This document shows, one piece after another, positions 43,640-56,216 of a stretch of 64,000 bases of DNA. A model generated the notes under the pieces. It searched no databases and had not been told where the DNA came from. It worked only from the letters and a program-made list of their open reading frames with translations. The DNA comes from Eucommia ulmoides (taxonomy: Eukaryota > Streptophyta > Magnoliopsida > Garryales > Eucommiaceae), in NCBI GenBank assembly GCA_016647705.1, contig CM028328.1, positions 43,407,429-43,471,428 on the forward strand, given 5' to 3'. The position numbers and the translations under genes are program-made. Within the stretch, counting starts at the first letter, position 1, and each line of letters starts with the position of its first letter.

Positions 43640-44511
43640 TGTTGGTGCCTAAAATTGGTTAATACCTCGAATTAGTCTAATCATAGTCCATGTGTGAATT
43701 TCTTGTTAAGATGGAGGTTTTCAGTCTGGAGTTTGGAGATCGGACTTCTTTGAACGTCCCAAGGTCCACAGTCAATTTTTTCAAAATCTAAGCTAAGGTT
43801 CTGAGTTTGTACCTACAGAAAGACCTACTATAGCTAGTTGTATCTGGTGAAGTCCCTTTGGTGTAAGAGTAAGAACTCGGGGAAGAAATGTTATATTACG
43901 CTTCAAGATGGTAGTTGAGCATTACCTATGACATTGAATGTCTGGGTATATATAGGCAAGGAACACAATTAGTGCCACAAGGTTAGGGCCCTGAGTTTGG
44001 TTAATTTTTGTAACCCAACGTGTGGAAAATGAGCAGGTGTGTGAGGTGATTAGTCATTTGGGCTTTGTTCTTCAGCCCATCCAAAAGAACCCATGGGCTA
44101 GCCTAAGTAGTTTTGGCAATTGAACTCGACCCATAGGAGAGATAGAGCTCGGTTAGGTTATAGAAGGCCCTGTGAGAATGCCACCTTAAGGTCGAAGCTC
44201 GATCAATTTATGAAGTCAAAGATTAAAGCTTGACCAAATGTAAGCTTGCATGATAGTGGACAATTGCTAAGACAGGTCCATATAAGCTCGGCACCATGTC
44301 GTCAGAGCTCAACACCACCAGGTCAGAGCTCGGTAAGGAGGTCATTGGGTCTACCTAGTCCTCTTCTGTCCGCTAGTTGGAGCTCTGAAAAAAACCCCAT
44401 AGATGGGCCCCACAATGTCATTCACAAGTGAGGTGGATTTTAATAAGCGTCACTTTGCCATGTGGTGGTCTCAAATTAGAGCTCGATGGTCGAAATTTTT
44501 TTCCCACATCA
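43640..44511 (-). mobile_element. Gypsy 3' LTR (element extends right to beyond 64000)
   Basis: An 872-bp LTR starts TGTTGGTGCCTAAAATTGG and ends CCCACATCA on the plus strand. In minus sense it begins TGATGTGGGAAAAAA, like the LTR at 14135. The adjoining DNA, in minus sense CTTAGGAGTGGGAGCAGT (44512-44529), is a polypurine tract, so this is a 3' LTR of a minus-strand element. The gag of that element is at 58020-58446 and 63624-64000. Its 5' LTR would lie right of the window. Confidence 0.75.
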
Positions 44512-44564
44512 ACTGCTCCCACTCCTAAGTAGTAAGATAAGAGGTACTAGGAAGTAATGAAAGT

Positions 44565-46873
44565 TGTTGGTCCAATGAGCTACCCAAGAGGAGGGTGAAT
44601 ATGGTAATATTAAAAAATTATCTGAATATAACACTTCAAAAACTCAAACAATTAATTTTATCTTAAAATTAATTATTATCTTTTATAACAACGTATATGT
44701 GTTATCAACTAGGTGCACATCCAAATACCAAAATATAAACAATATAAATAATGCAACATACATAAATTTATACTGGTTCACCAAGTTACTCTTGGCTAAT
44801 CCAGTCCCCCGAGCTCTGCGGAGAGTCGCACCCACTAAACTCAAGATCCCTTTAAAGGTAGGAACCAAACCCTCACAGCGATTCTTTTCGCAGGCCCATA
44901 ATCAACCTTAACAATTCCTTTTCACAGACTAAGGAATAACATTTATCTTTTTACTAGACGGAAGATTAACCTAATTCTATTACAGGGAGAATTACGATCG
45001 AATTCTTTTTATACCTTAACCTCAAGGATTAAACCTTACACAAACACGCTCCAAATATCCTTTTACTTGATAAGGATTGAACCGTTACAATTAACTCACA
45101 ATTCCATAAAGGAAGAATTAAAACCTAATATTTTTATACTCTTGTCAAAGATCAAAATCTCAATCTCTATACCGGAAGAGATTGAAACTAGCTATCCTTG
45201 ATTAAATACTCCCAGTAGTATCTAATCCGATACTCAACTCACCAATTATAAACAATTGATAAGTGATTTTCTCACTTGGAGCTTCTACACCCAGATAAAT
45301 TCAAACTCAATTACTGTCCCGATACTAGTGATAGAAAAGTGAGAATTTCAAAATCTGATTTTAAATAAAGATGGGTAGCAAGCAATTAAGCACGTAATCA
45401 GACTTTCTCAAGAAATTGTTTCAGAAAATAATTTTAAATAAAAAATCCGAAAAACAATTTCAAAGATCAAATTCCAAATAATAAATAATAAAATCAAATA
45501 ACAATTCATAATAAGTAATTTGGAATAATCTCACCAGGATTCCACTGAAAGAATAGTGATTAGAATAACAATAACACTTCAGATCGGTAGTAACAATAAT
45601 CCACAAGAAATATTTTTTAAGAACAAATCTCAAAAAAGATCTCACAATAAACTCAGTATGAGCACTCTTAGAAAGTACGAAAGCTGAATAACTTAGAATG
45701 ATTTGAATGATCTTGATTAATTAAAATCACAAAAACGCAGGTTTACTTATAAGGGAATAAAATAAACCTTCCAACGGCTAATTCCCATAAATCATGACAT
45801 TTAATTCTACCAATAGACCCTCTATATCATAATGATTTATTCCTTGTATAATTCACTTAAAATATCTATTAAAATATTCAATTAAGTCCCTGAAACGTTT
45901 ACTCAAACTCAATTAAATAAGATAGAAAGAATTATATGTACAAAATTGAGAAATATCAAAACTACTTGAACCATATTTATAGGGATGTTTAAATATTGAT
46001 TAAATAACTCAAAATATATCAGATTCCTAAGATATATTCTTGCATATCTTAACCATAAACGGCTACTAATGGCTACTGTTTGAATAAAATCCAAAATTCT
46101 ATAAATCTTGAAACTGATCCATCTGTCGACCGGTCAAGACCTATCAGTTGACTGCCCAATTCAGGATATAGCCAAGCCAAAAATCCTTCGCCCATCGATC
46201 GATCGCCCATACTTTATCTGTCGACTGGATGATTCAGGATGTTTCACCTGTCGACTGGAAGATTCAGAGACTTTCTCTTTTGGCCATAGGTTGACTTACC
46301 TATCAACCGACTTATTCATAGAGTTTACCTTTTAACCTCAGGTCGACCTACCTGTCAACACGAAAGATTCAGCAACTTCACTTATCTTTCATAAGTCGAC
46401 CTACAAGTCGACTGATCAATACTGGAATCCTCTCCTTAATTCGATTTTAATTCATTTTTTTCGTCGTTTTTACCCCTTTAACCAATTTCTTTTCTCTGTT
46501 AGCTACACTAAAATCTTAAATTCAATTTTAATCAATTATCTTTATTTCTTTTTCAATTACACATAGGAGAAAATAATTTAACTAATTAAGATCCCATAAA
46601 AACACACATAATTTTGAAAAATATTTTATGTCATGTGTGATTCTAACCGGGATATATTAAGAGTTAAAATTTAATCTGAGTTATTTTCCCTAGGTTCTTC
46701 AATTTTTTCAAACTCTTAATATTCCATCGTCTTTATCATCATCTTTAGCATTATCACAATATCTTTATGATCATTTTCATAACTGGAACTAATAAATTGA
46801 AACGCTCAATAAAATTGTTAGTTCCACAAAAAACATCAACATCTAATTGTCTATCAAAATCTTAAGATCAACA
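44565..46873 (-). repeat. 3' LTR of the 44565-54214 Copia element
   Basis: Element sense TGTTGATCTTAAG to GGACCAACA. The GTCGAC-type array is at 46123-46415. The purine tract AAAAAAAAGAGGAGAT (element sense, 46874-46890) precedes it. Confidence 0.92.
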
Positions 46874-46949
46874 ATCTCCTCTTTTTTTTTTTATGATGAC
46901 AATTCATTTTGATATTTTCTTCAAAACAAAAATGTAACCATACTCCCCC

Positions 46950-47765
46950 GAAATTCAAGGACGGATTCTTTAACTCGTTAAAGCAAAGTGATGAAGATAA
47001 TCATAAGATTTTCAATAAAGAACAAATTTCAATATATAATAAACTCCCTCTTAAGATATTCAACAAAATAATTCAAGCTTCTCCTTAAGATATTCATTAA
47101 AACAACAACTAACTCTTCCCTTTTGTCATCTCAAAAAAATTGGAGAAGGGGAACTACAAAGAAACACTACTCTAGGCATACATCGTTATGTCTACCCATA
47201 CCCAAATCGCGAATGATTTTCACAAACTGATCTTCCCTAATAGTTTGGTAAAACTATCAGCTAGCTAGTCGAAGGTATCAATATATTCAATCTCAATGTC
47301 TATTTTCTGAATGTGATCACGAATAAAGTGATGTCTAATCTCTATGTGCTTAGTTCATGAGTGCTGTGTAGGATTCTTACTTAGACAAATAGCACTTTTA
47401 TTATCATAATAAATCGGAACCTCCACCATAAAGATTCCAAAATTATTTAACTATTGCCTAATATATAAAATTTGAGCACAACAGTTATCAGCTGTCATAT
47501 ACTCAACCTCAGTAGTAGAGAAGGCTATCGAATTTTGTTTCTTAATTGACCAAGAAACCAAGGCATGTCCTAACAAATGACATGACCCACTTGTATTTTT
47601 TCGCTCAACTTTGCAACCAACAAAATCAACGTCGGAGTACTTTATTAATTTAAAATCACTCCCTCTAGGATACCATAATCCTAGGTCAGTCGGTCGTTCC
47701 CTTTAAATATTGAAAAATTCTCTTAACCACAGTCAAGTGCGATTCTTTAGGACAAGACTGAAATC
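46950..47765 (-). pseudogene. Copia RNase H remnant
   Basis: Minus-strand frames give SAICLSKNPTQHS and KHIEIRHHFIRDHIQK, then DIEIEYIDTFD, the signature of the Copia RNase H C-terminal half, at about 47230-47400. Upstream pieces around 47490-47600 (STTEVEYMTADNCCAQIL-like) belong to the same domain. RNase H removes the RNA strand during reverse transcription. Stops interrupt the frame. Confidence 0.7.
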
Positions 47766-47769
47766 TAGC

Positions 47770-48840
47770 TCATGAACAAACACTATATATGATATCAGGT
47801 CTACTAGCAGTTAAGTATAACAGGCTACCAATCATACCTCGATACATTTTTTCATTCACACTTTTGCCCGTATCATCTTTGTCTATCTTTATGGCCGTTG
47901 CCATGGGAGTTTTGTATTCTTTAGCACCATCCAAGTCATATTTCTTTAATATCTCCTTAATGTATTTAGCTTGGTTTATGAATATCCTCTCTTTGGTTTT
48001 CTTAATTTGCAACCCAAGAAAAAAATTCAGCTCTCCCATTATACTCATTTCGAATTCGACCTACATTATCTTAGCAAACGCTTGGCAAAAATCCTCATTA
48101 ATAGATCCAAAAATAATGTCATCAACATAAACCTGTACTAATGGGATATTAGATTCAGTTTCCTTAACAAATAGTATTATATCACAAATACCCCTTCGAA
48201 AACCTCTTTCGATCAAATATCAGCTAAGTTTCTCAGACCAAGCTCTAGGAGCTTGTTTGAACCCATACAAAGCCTTACAAAGTTTAAATACGTGATTGGA
48301 AAATTTATCAATTTCAAATCCCGGGGGCTGTTCCACATAAACTTCTTTTGCTAGAAGGCCATTTAGAAATGTACTCTTAACATCCATTTGATATAGCTTA
48401 AAATTTCGTGAGCATGCAAAAGCGAGTAGTATTCTAATAGCTTCTAATCTAGCCAAAAGAGTATATGTTTCATCATAATCAATTCTTTCTTCTTGATTAT
48501 AGCCCTGTGCTACTTCTTGCTTTATTTCTAATTACCATACCAAACTCATCATTTTTATTTCGAAAAACCCATTTAGTACCAATAACAAGATGAAAATCCG
48601 GTCTCGGAACAAGGCACCATACTTTGTTCCGCTCAAATTGAACTAACTCATCTTGCATTGCAAAAATCCAAGATTCATCAGTTAACGCCTCATTTATATT
48701 TTTAGGCTCAATTTGATATAAGAAAGCAAGATTAATTATATTCATAATAGAGGAACAAGTACTTACACCTCTTTCGAAATTATCAATAATTTCTTTTACT
48801 GAATGTCCGAGTATTGTCTTTATAACTCGTGGTAACATTG
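47770..48840 (-). pseudogene. Copia reverse transcriptase remnant
   Basis: Three minus-strand frames cover the RT in order. 48838-48497 has the N-terminal part (INEALTDESWIFAMQDELVQF and VIGTKWVFRNKND). 48456-48220 has the fingers and palm (KLYQMDVKSTFLNG, VYVEQPPGFE and LCKALYGFKQAPRAW). At 48116-48140 an intact catalytic motif VQVYVDD is readable. 48048-47770 has the thumb region (GELNFFLGLQIKK and GMIGSLLYLTASRPDI). Frame changes near 48490, 48200 and 48060 break the protein although the YVDD is preserved. Confidence 0.85.
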
Positions 48841-49640
48841 AATCCTCTTCCTTAGCCTCCTCCTCTTTTTGAGACTCCTTAGCCTTATTTTCACCTTAGT
48901 TTTGGTTATTTGAAATACATGCATCATTATTATCCAAAACCTTTCTCGAAAAAAATAGGTCAGCTTCCTCAAACACCATATGCATATATTTTTCTACTAC
49001 TAACGTACGTTTATTGTAAACTCTATAAACTTTACTGTTAGTAGCATATCCAAGGAAAATCCCATAATCAGATTTAGTATCAAATTTACCTAGATTATCC
49101 TTGTTATTCAGAATGAAGCATTTACACCCAAATACTTAAAATAGCAAATGTTATGAGTCTTACCATTCTAGATTTTATATGGGGTTTTGTTAAACTGTCT
49201 ACAAATCGATACCCGATTCACCACATGGAAAGCTGTACTTACTGGTTCGGCCTAGAAGTAGGTTGATGAGCGATTTTCATTAAGCATTGTTCTGGCCATT
49301 TCTTGAAGCATCATATTCTTCCTTTCCACTACACCATTTTGTTGTGGTGATCTTGGTGCAGAGAAGTTATAAGCATAACATCATCATTCTTAAACTATTC
49401 CTCTGTCACTACGAATATTAATAATAGAATATTGCTTCTCATTTTGAACACATTTACAAAATTTAGCAAATACAGAAGTAATTTCTCTTTTCTTAGTAAG
49501 GAAAAATACCCAGGTAAGTCCAGAATAATCATCAACTATTACGAAGGCATAAAACTTACCACCAAGACTAGCAACAGAATTTGGTCCAAATAAATCAAGA
49601 TGCAACAATTGAAGACATCTAGATTTGGACGTGTGCATCT
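48841..49640 (-). pseudogene. Copia integrase remnant
   Basis: The frame 49638-49390 has the start of the DDE core: LLHLDLFGPNSVASLGGKF then AFVIVDDYSGLTWVFFL, with the first catalytic Asp in HLDLFGP and the YSG(L/R)xWV block. It also has NIRSDRGIV, where the second catalytic Asp of the usual I-R-S-D-x-G-x-E-F is present. The third part with the catalytic Glu and the C-terminal region is scattered over 48850-49390 in broken frames (LGYATNSKVYRVYNKRT-like at 49000-49050). Confidence 0.8.
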
Positions 49641-49652
49641 TTTGTTAAATGA

Positions 49653-50153
49653 TTATTTAAACTGCTTGCCTAATTGACATGCATCACATACTTTATCTTT
49701 CACAAATTGTAAATTAGGTAGGCCACGTACGAGACTTTTCTTAGCTAATTTAGAAATTAGCTCCATACTAGCATACCCAAGTCTCCTATGCCATAACCAA
49801 CTATTTTCAGATAAAACATTCAAACATGATAAATTTTGAGAAGTAAAATCATCAAATGAGCAGGTATAAACATTCTCAAAATGTGATGTAACTAACAAGA
49901 TACTACTATCATGACCATTCTTAATAATGCACTTATCATGATCAAATATCACATTATAGCACTTATCACATAGTTGACTAATACTAAGCAAATTATGTTT
50001 GAGTCCATCAACTAGTAACACATATTTAATAATAGTAGTACCATTACCAATATTACCTATACCAATAATTTTATCTTTTGCGTTGTCTTCAAAAGTCACA
50101 TGACCTCCATCTTTAGGTGTCAAAGATGTGAATTTTGATTTATCTCCCGTCAT
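49653..50153 (-). pseudogene. Copia protease C-terminal part and GAG-pre-integrase domain
   Basis: Open minus frame of 166 codons. It starts just after the protease active site with MTGDKSKFTSLTPKDGGHVT. It contains LLVDGLKHNLLSISQLCDK, the last part of the Copia protease region, and SWLWHRRLGYASMELISKL, the GAG-pre-integrase zinc-binding start (H-x-R-L-G-H becomes H-R-R-L-G-Y). It ends with DKVCDACQLGKQFK, the CxxC part of the integrase zinc finger. The protease catalytic Asp lies in the broken stretch just upstream. Confidence 0.8.
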
Positions 50154-51845
50154 GTGTCGAGAACAACTGCTGTCTAGGAACCATTTGTCCTTACTTCTTT
50201 ATGCTTTTAGAATAACCTGCAAGGAGCACCTCAAATAGTTCTTAAGTGGTACCCAGTTTATGTGGGTCTAATCTTGTTAGTTGGGACAATTTTAGTTCAT
50301 TTTGGAGCCCAAACTTGTCTATAGTTAGATATTTTAGCAAAATATTTACGAATAGTATGCCCTACAACATTACATTTAAAACATCTAACAAGATCCTTGG
50401 TTTCAGAAAAGAATTTTTGAAAATATTTTTGTTTAAGATTTTTCTGAAATCTAATATCGGCTTTATCAAAAATACCACGTGCACTTCCCAAAAACATTTT
50501 CAAGTTATTCTCACTGCCGGTGAATTTGAGAACAATTGAATATAAATCCGACATTTTGGATTTCAATTCATTATTTTCAGATTCATAGTCTATTACTTAC
50601 TTGTTTAATATGTTAATTGTACTTTGAAGGGTATTTATTTTAGAACACTGATTTTTATAATCATGCAAAAGTTCTTGATAAACATTAAATAATTCATCAA
50701 AATCTAAAGTACAAGAACATGATTATTTTGTTACCTCACCACCGGTGGCCATTAATGCAAACATGGACATTTATTCACTTTCTAATTTTTCAGAGCTACT
50801 TGATTTAGTATCATTCCAAGTAGCCTTCATAGACTTCTTCTTGCTTTTCTTTCCTTTCTTATTCTCTTTCTTCTTCTTCTCTTTTTTTTTTTTCTTGGTT
50901 CGGGACAATCAATTTGAAAGTAACCGGTCTTGTGATAGTTGTAGCATTCCACATTGTTCATGTTGAAGTTTTTTTTCCCGCGGAATATGCGCCGAGTCAT
51001 TCTTCTAAAATTCTTTGTGAGAAGTGCCACGTCTTTCTCTTTCTTACTGTCAAGACTTTTATCAACATTGTCATCCTCTTCTTCAATTATTTGAGCCTTT
51101 AGCGCCATGGATTTTCTCTTGCTATTTTCGGTGTCATCCTCATATCCTTTAATCGTCGTTTCATGAATCATCAAGTTTTTTATGAGATCATCAATTTCGT
51201 ATTTGCCAAGATCCTTAACTTCCTCAATTTCAGTCACCTTCGATTCCCATTCTTTTGTCAAAGATCATAGGATCTTTCAAACTCTATCTTCCATGGAGCA
51301 TGGCTTTCTAAGTTGACTCAAGTGATTGCAAATGTTGTTGGAAGGAGTATACATCTCTTGAATCGATTCAGTTTCTTCCATTATGAATAATTTAAATTTC
51401 CTCATAAGAGCGTTGATTTTCGATTATTTCACTTGACTTGTCCCTTCATGAGTAACTTGTAGCTTGTCCCACATCTCCTTTACTAATTTACAAGCTGAAA
51501 CTCTCGAGTATTCATTAGCATTCAAAGAACAAATTAAATACTAATAGCTTGAGAGTTCATAGAAAGTTTCTGCTTATCAGAAGCAGTCAACTGGTCTTTC
51601 ATCTTCTTTCATCTTCTTGACTCTAATTTTCATTGGAACAAATGAATCATCCTCGATTGTTAGCCACACATCATAATTTGTAGCCTAAAGGAAGACTATC
51701 ATTCTGTCTTTCCAGAATGAATAATTTTCGCCTACAAACAACGGTGGTTGGTGCATGGACTGGCCTTCAGCTAGTGTGCCTATTATGTACACCATGTGAT
51801 CTTTGTTAGCTAAGTGTGTCGAGCTAAACCAGCTCTGATACAAAT
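50154..51845 (-). pseudogene. Copia gag remnant with two damaged zinc knuckles
   Basis: On the minus strand 51800-51260 carries scattered gag (UBN2-type) pieces. 51261-50827 is open with TEIEEVKDLGKYEIDDLIKN, MIHETTIKGYEDD and the knuckle CYNYHKTGYFQIDC, in which Cys2 and His are Tyr. A Lys/Arg tail follows. 50566-50297 has a second knuckle, CFKCNVVGHTIRKY, in which the last Cys is Tyr. Two knuckle motifs around the gag-protease junction are typical of SIRE-type Copia. Not functional. Confidence 0.75.
51820..51845 (-). other. Primer-binding site, initiator Met-tRNA type
   Basis: In element sense TTTGTATCAGAGCTGG follows the 5' LTR by two nucleotides; compare TGGTATCAGAGC. One change, otherwise the standard Copia site. 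Confidence 0.85.
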
Positions 51846-54214
51846 TGTTGGCCCAATGAGCTATCCAAGAAGGGGCTGAATTTGGTAGTATTAAAAAATT
51901 ATCAAAATATATAACTTCAAAAACTCAAACAATTAATTTTATCCTAAAATTAATTATTATCTTTTATAGCAGTAGATATGTGTTATCAACTAGGTGCACA
52001 CCCAAACAACAAAATATAAACAATATAAATAATATAACACACAAAAATTTATACTGGTTCACCAAGCTACTCTTAGCTAATCCAGTCCCCCGAACTCCGC
52101 GGAGAGTCATACCCACTAAACTCAAGATCCCTTTAAAGGTAGAAACCAAACTCTCACAACGATTCTTTTCGCAAGCTCAGAATCAACCTCTAAAATTCCT
52201 TTTCACATGCTAAAGAATGACTTTTATTTTTTCACCAGGCAGAAGATTAACCTAATTCTATTACAGGGAGAATCATGACCTAATTCTTTTTATACCTTAG
52301 GCTCAAGAATTAAACCTCACAAAAACACGCTCAAATATATTTTTACCTGGTAAGGATTGAACCGTTACAATTCACTCACAATTCTATAAAGGAAGAATTA
52401 AAACTTAATCTTTTTATACTCTAGGCAAAGATCAAAACCTCAATCTAATTGGAAGAGATTGAAACCAACTACCCTTGATTAGATACTCACAATAGTATAT
52501 AATCTAACACTCAACTTACCAATTACAAACAATTGATAAGTGACTTTTTCACTTGGCGCTTCTATCACCCTAGATAAATTCAAACTCAATTAATGTCCCG
52601 ATACTAGTAATAGAAAAGTGAGAATTTTAAAATCTGATTTCAAATAAAGATGGGTAGCAAGCAATTAAGCACGTAATCAGACTTTCTCAAGAAATTGTTT
52701 CATAAAATAATTTTCAGTAAAAAATCTGAAAAACAATTTCAAATATCAAATTCCAAATAATAAATAATAAAATCAAGAAACAACTAATAGTAAGTAATTT
52801 GGAATGATCTCACCAGGATTCCACCGAAAGAATAATGATTAAAATAGTAATGACACTTCAGATCGGTAGTAGCAATAATCCATAGCAAATGTTTCTCAAG
52901 AACAAATCTCAACAAAGATATCATAATGCACTCAGTATGATTACCCTTAAAAGGCACAAGAGTTGAATAACTCAGAATGATTTGGATTATCTTGATTAAT
53001 CAAAACCTAAAAAACGCAAGTTTACTTATAAGGGAATAAAACAAGCCCTCCAACAACTAGTTCCCGTAAATCATGACATTTAATTACACCAATAGACCCT
53101 CTATATCATAATGATTCATTCCTGGTATAATTCACTTAAAATATCTCTTAAAATATTCAATTAAGTCCCTCAAACTCAATTAGATAAGATAAAAATATAT
53201 ACATGTACCAAATTGAGAAATATCAAAACTAATTAAACCATATCTATAGGGATATTTAACTATTCATATATCAGATCTTTAAGATATCTCACATATCTTA
53301 ACCATAAACGGCTAGTAACGTCCACTGTTCGGATAAAAATATCTCACATATCTTAACCATAAACGGCTAGTAACGTCCACTGTTTGAATAAAATCCGAAA
53401 TTCCATAAATGTAACGGCTACTGTTTGAATAAAATCCAAAATTCCATAAATCCTGAAACTAATCCATCTGTCGACCGGCCAAGACCCATCAGTTGATCGC
53501 CCAATTCAGGATGTAGTTAGACTAAAAATCCTTCGCCCATATTTCATCTGTCGACCAGACGATTCAAGATGTTTCACCAGTTAACACACCTATCGATTGG
53601 AAGATTCAGAGACTTCCTCTTTTGGCCATAGGTCGACCTACCTATCGACCGACCTATTCAGAGAGTTCACCTTTTAAGCTCAGGTTGACCTATTTGTCGA
53701 CCGAGAGATTCAACAATTTCACTTATCTTTCATAAGTCGACCTACAAGTCAACTGATCAATGCTAGAATCCTCTCTTTAATTCAATTTTAATTCATTTTC
53801 TTTGATGTTTTCACCCCTTTAACTGATTTCTTTTCTTGATTAGCTCCCCTAAAATCTTATATTCAATTTTAATCAATTATCTTTATTTCTTTTTTAATTA
53901 CATATAGGAGCAAATAATTTAACTAATTAGGATCCTATAAAAACACACATAATTTTGAAAAATATTTTGTGTTGTGTGTGGTCCTAACCAGGATACATTA
54001 AGAGTTAAAATTTAACTTGAGTTATTTTCCCTAAGTTTTTCAATATCTTTAAACTCTTAATCTTGCATCATATTTGTCATCATCTTTTGCATTGTCACAA
54101 TATTTTCATGATCATTTTAATCACTGGAACTAATAAACTGAAACGCTCAATAAAATCGTTAGTTCCACAAAAAACATCAACATTTAATTGTCCATCAAAA
54201 TCTTAGGATCAACA
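51846..54214 (-). repeat. 5' LTR of the 44565-54214 Copia element
   Basis: Collinear with 44565-46873, but 60 bp longer, mainly because of a 55-bp tandem duplication at about 53284-53393 (unit starts ATATCTCACATATCTTAACC). Palindrome array at 53468-53755. Confidence 0.92.
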
Positions 54215-55879
54215 ATAGTTGTGGCCAGAGTCCGCCCAATTGTGATAAGTCTAGCCTGTTTAGTTGGTCAGTGGTGGGCAGTTAAAAGGGATCACCTTGG
54301 CCATCATGCTGTCACGTGTTGCATTGTTCTTGGTGCACTCTGACCATTTTTTTTATTTCTTCTAATTAGCCTTTGCATTCTACTCGGTAGGACAGTCATA
54401 CTTGTACACTTTTGTACCACTTGAACTTTTGTTCCTTTATCCACTCATCAGCACCGAGCTCAGTTGAGGGTTGGTGCTTGCTAAGGACATAAACTCCTAC
54501 GTGGCTTAGTCACCGAACAGAGTTCAGTGAAGTGCTCACTAAGGGTATGCCCTTTTTATTCCTTCCATATGTATCCACGCTGAGCTGATACCAGTTCGGG
54601 AGTCGGGGGTCCTAGGTCAATACACAACTCAAACTTATACAATTTCACAACACCTATCACTCGAACCACCCATTACCCAAGTAGTGAGTAGAGCTCTGAT
54701 CAGAGAGATTAGAGTGGTACTGAGTAAGCTGAGATTAGATTCCTCTCCACTCCTAGTTTCTTCATCAACTTTAGGTCTCATCTCTTGATTCCCTTGGTAG
54801 CAACATTATTTTTCATGCACTGAGAGGAGTCAGTGGACGGTGATCTTTGTTCTACTTGGTATTTTTCACTGTGTTATAATTTTTTGAACATTTATATACA
54901 CATGAATATAATTTTTTGAACTATCTGTCTTGTTGTTGAGTCTGGAGGTCGTAGCCCATTTTATTTTCTATCACGTTTTCTTGTGCGCTTTATGCTTCTG
55001 TTCGGTAAAAAACTTGAACTTATACTTTTTCCATTTAAACTCTCATGTGAACGAACCTAAAAGGATCCCAAAGCTTGGATAATTAGAAAGGGTCTTTACA
55101 TTCTGATCTCCGAACACAAAGAGCCTGGAGCTCAGGCTAACGTATCCATATGGAGACAACCCTTTCTTGTTCTTTAGTCGGAGGAAACCTTAGACTTGGA
55201 CAATTTTTCTATAATTTCCCTCTGAATCATCCTGAACCAAGTATTGATCTGATCTCTAATTTGGAGGGATGAAGACAATGAATGAAAGGTTGAGGTTAGA
55301 CCTATTCCCATCCTTAAGACTAAATCTACCTCATTAGCCTCTTGTTTTCCTCAACACCCTTAGGATGGAGGTCATAGAATCCTATTTGGAACATTTGTTT
55401 ATGTTGTCAATTTTTATAAAAAATTTACATATTTTGCGATTAAGTTTGTGGTGTGCTGTCAGGCCTATGGCCTCCTATCCTCTATCCTAGTACCCGAGAT
55501 AGTGAAAATGTGGTCGGGTCATGGGTTAAGGCTAAGAGGTCTTTATGGTGCCCGGTCCTCGTGGTTCTTAAGAGTGTAATGCTTCGGTCAGACCCCTATA
55601 GCCAGTCATCGATGGACTCTTTGTAGTCAGGCCCGTTTCTGAGCCCTTTTGAGTTCTCCTAAATTTTGTCTATCCATGAGCCCCTATACCATTTTAATGC
55701 CTAACCGATGGTTGGCTATAGGCCTCAGACTTGATCGATGCCCTGGCTTTGGTGGACGATTGTGGCCGATCCTAAAATATGGTTTACTAACCTATGTAGG
55801 GGGTCTGGTTCTCACCCTTGGTGCCCGACACTAGAGTGTAGTCACAAGTAATTCTTCTAAAAAATTGATCATAGCATAG
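54215..55879 (-). other. Gypsy 3' internal region, noncoding
   Basis: Continues the Gypsy element after the Copia insertion. It is richer in GC than the Copia LTRs, with no recognised pol domain in any frame. RT, RNase H and integrase should lie here in an autonomous element, so they appear to be deleted. Confidence 0.45.
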
Positions 55880-56216
55880 TAACTGATTCTTCAATGAGGT
55901 TCGAGGGCCATTTGTCTTTGCCTGTGCTAGGATTGAGGGCTATTTAGCTCCAACACTGAGCCATTCTCGTAGATCGGCTAGAGGGTTGCTTGCACCTATC
56001 CATGGCTGGACAAAGAGTTGCTCGGCTCCATTTTTGAGCTGTGTTTACAGGTCAACTGGAGGGCTACTCATTTCCATCCATAGAAAGACAGAGGGCTGCT
56101 CAACTCAACTTTTGAGCTGCGTCATAGGTTGACTAGTGGTCTTCTCATCTTGGTCCATGGTAGGACAAAGGGTTACTCGGCTCCTCTTTTGAGCTGTGTT
56201 TGCAGATGGTGTAAAT
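55880..56216. repeat. 78-bp minisatellite, left part (about four units)
   Basis: Units recur with a period of 77-79 bp, marked by 'GAGC(T/C)G' at about 55957, 56035, 56114 and 56191. Each has 'GGCT(A/G)GAGGG', 'CCATGG...GGACA(A/G)AG' and 'CTCGGCTCC' blocks. The array is interrupted at 56217 and continues at 57525. Confidence 0.8.

Larger units (their letters stand above)
44565..54214 (-). mobile_element. Full-length SIRE-like Copia retrotransposon, decayed
   Basis: LTRs of 2309 bp (44565-46873) and 2369 bp (51846-54214) have TGTTGG(T/C)CC...GATCAACA ends. They flank 4.97 kb encoding gag, protease, integrase, RT and RNase H in Copia order on the minus strand. Flanks are AAAGT (44560-44564) and ATAGT (54215-54219). 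The primer-binding site is next to the right LTR and the purine tract next to the left. Multiple stops and frameshifts make it inactive now, but relatives of it could have mobilised the pol-less copy at 28067-35409. It sits in the Gypsy element whose LTR is at 43640. Confidence 0.93.

Noticed and set aside
44699..44911. Recurring small ORF in LTRs (also 51980-52213, minus 30226-30432) with NLYWFTKLLLANPVPR-like sequence
   Set aside because: It recurs only because the LTR recurs; it is antisense to the element, differs by stops between copies and has no known domain.
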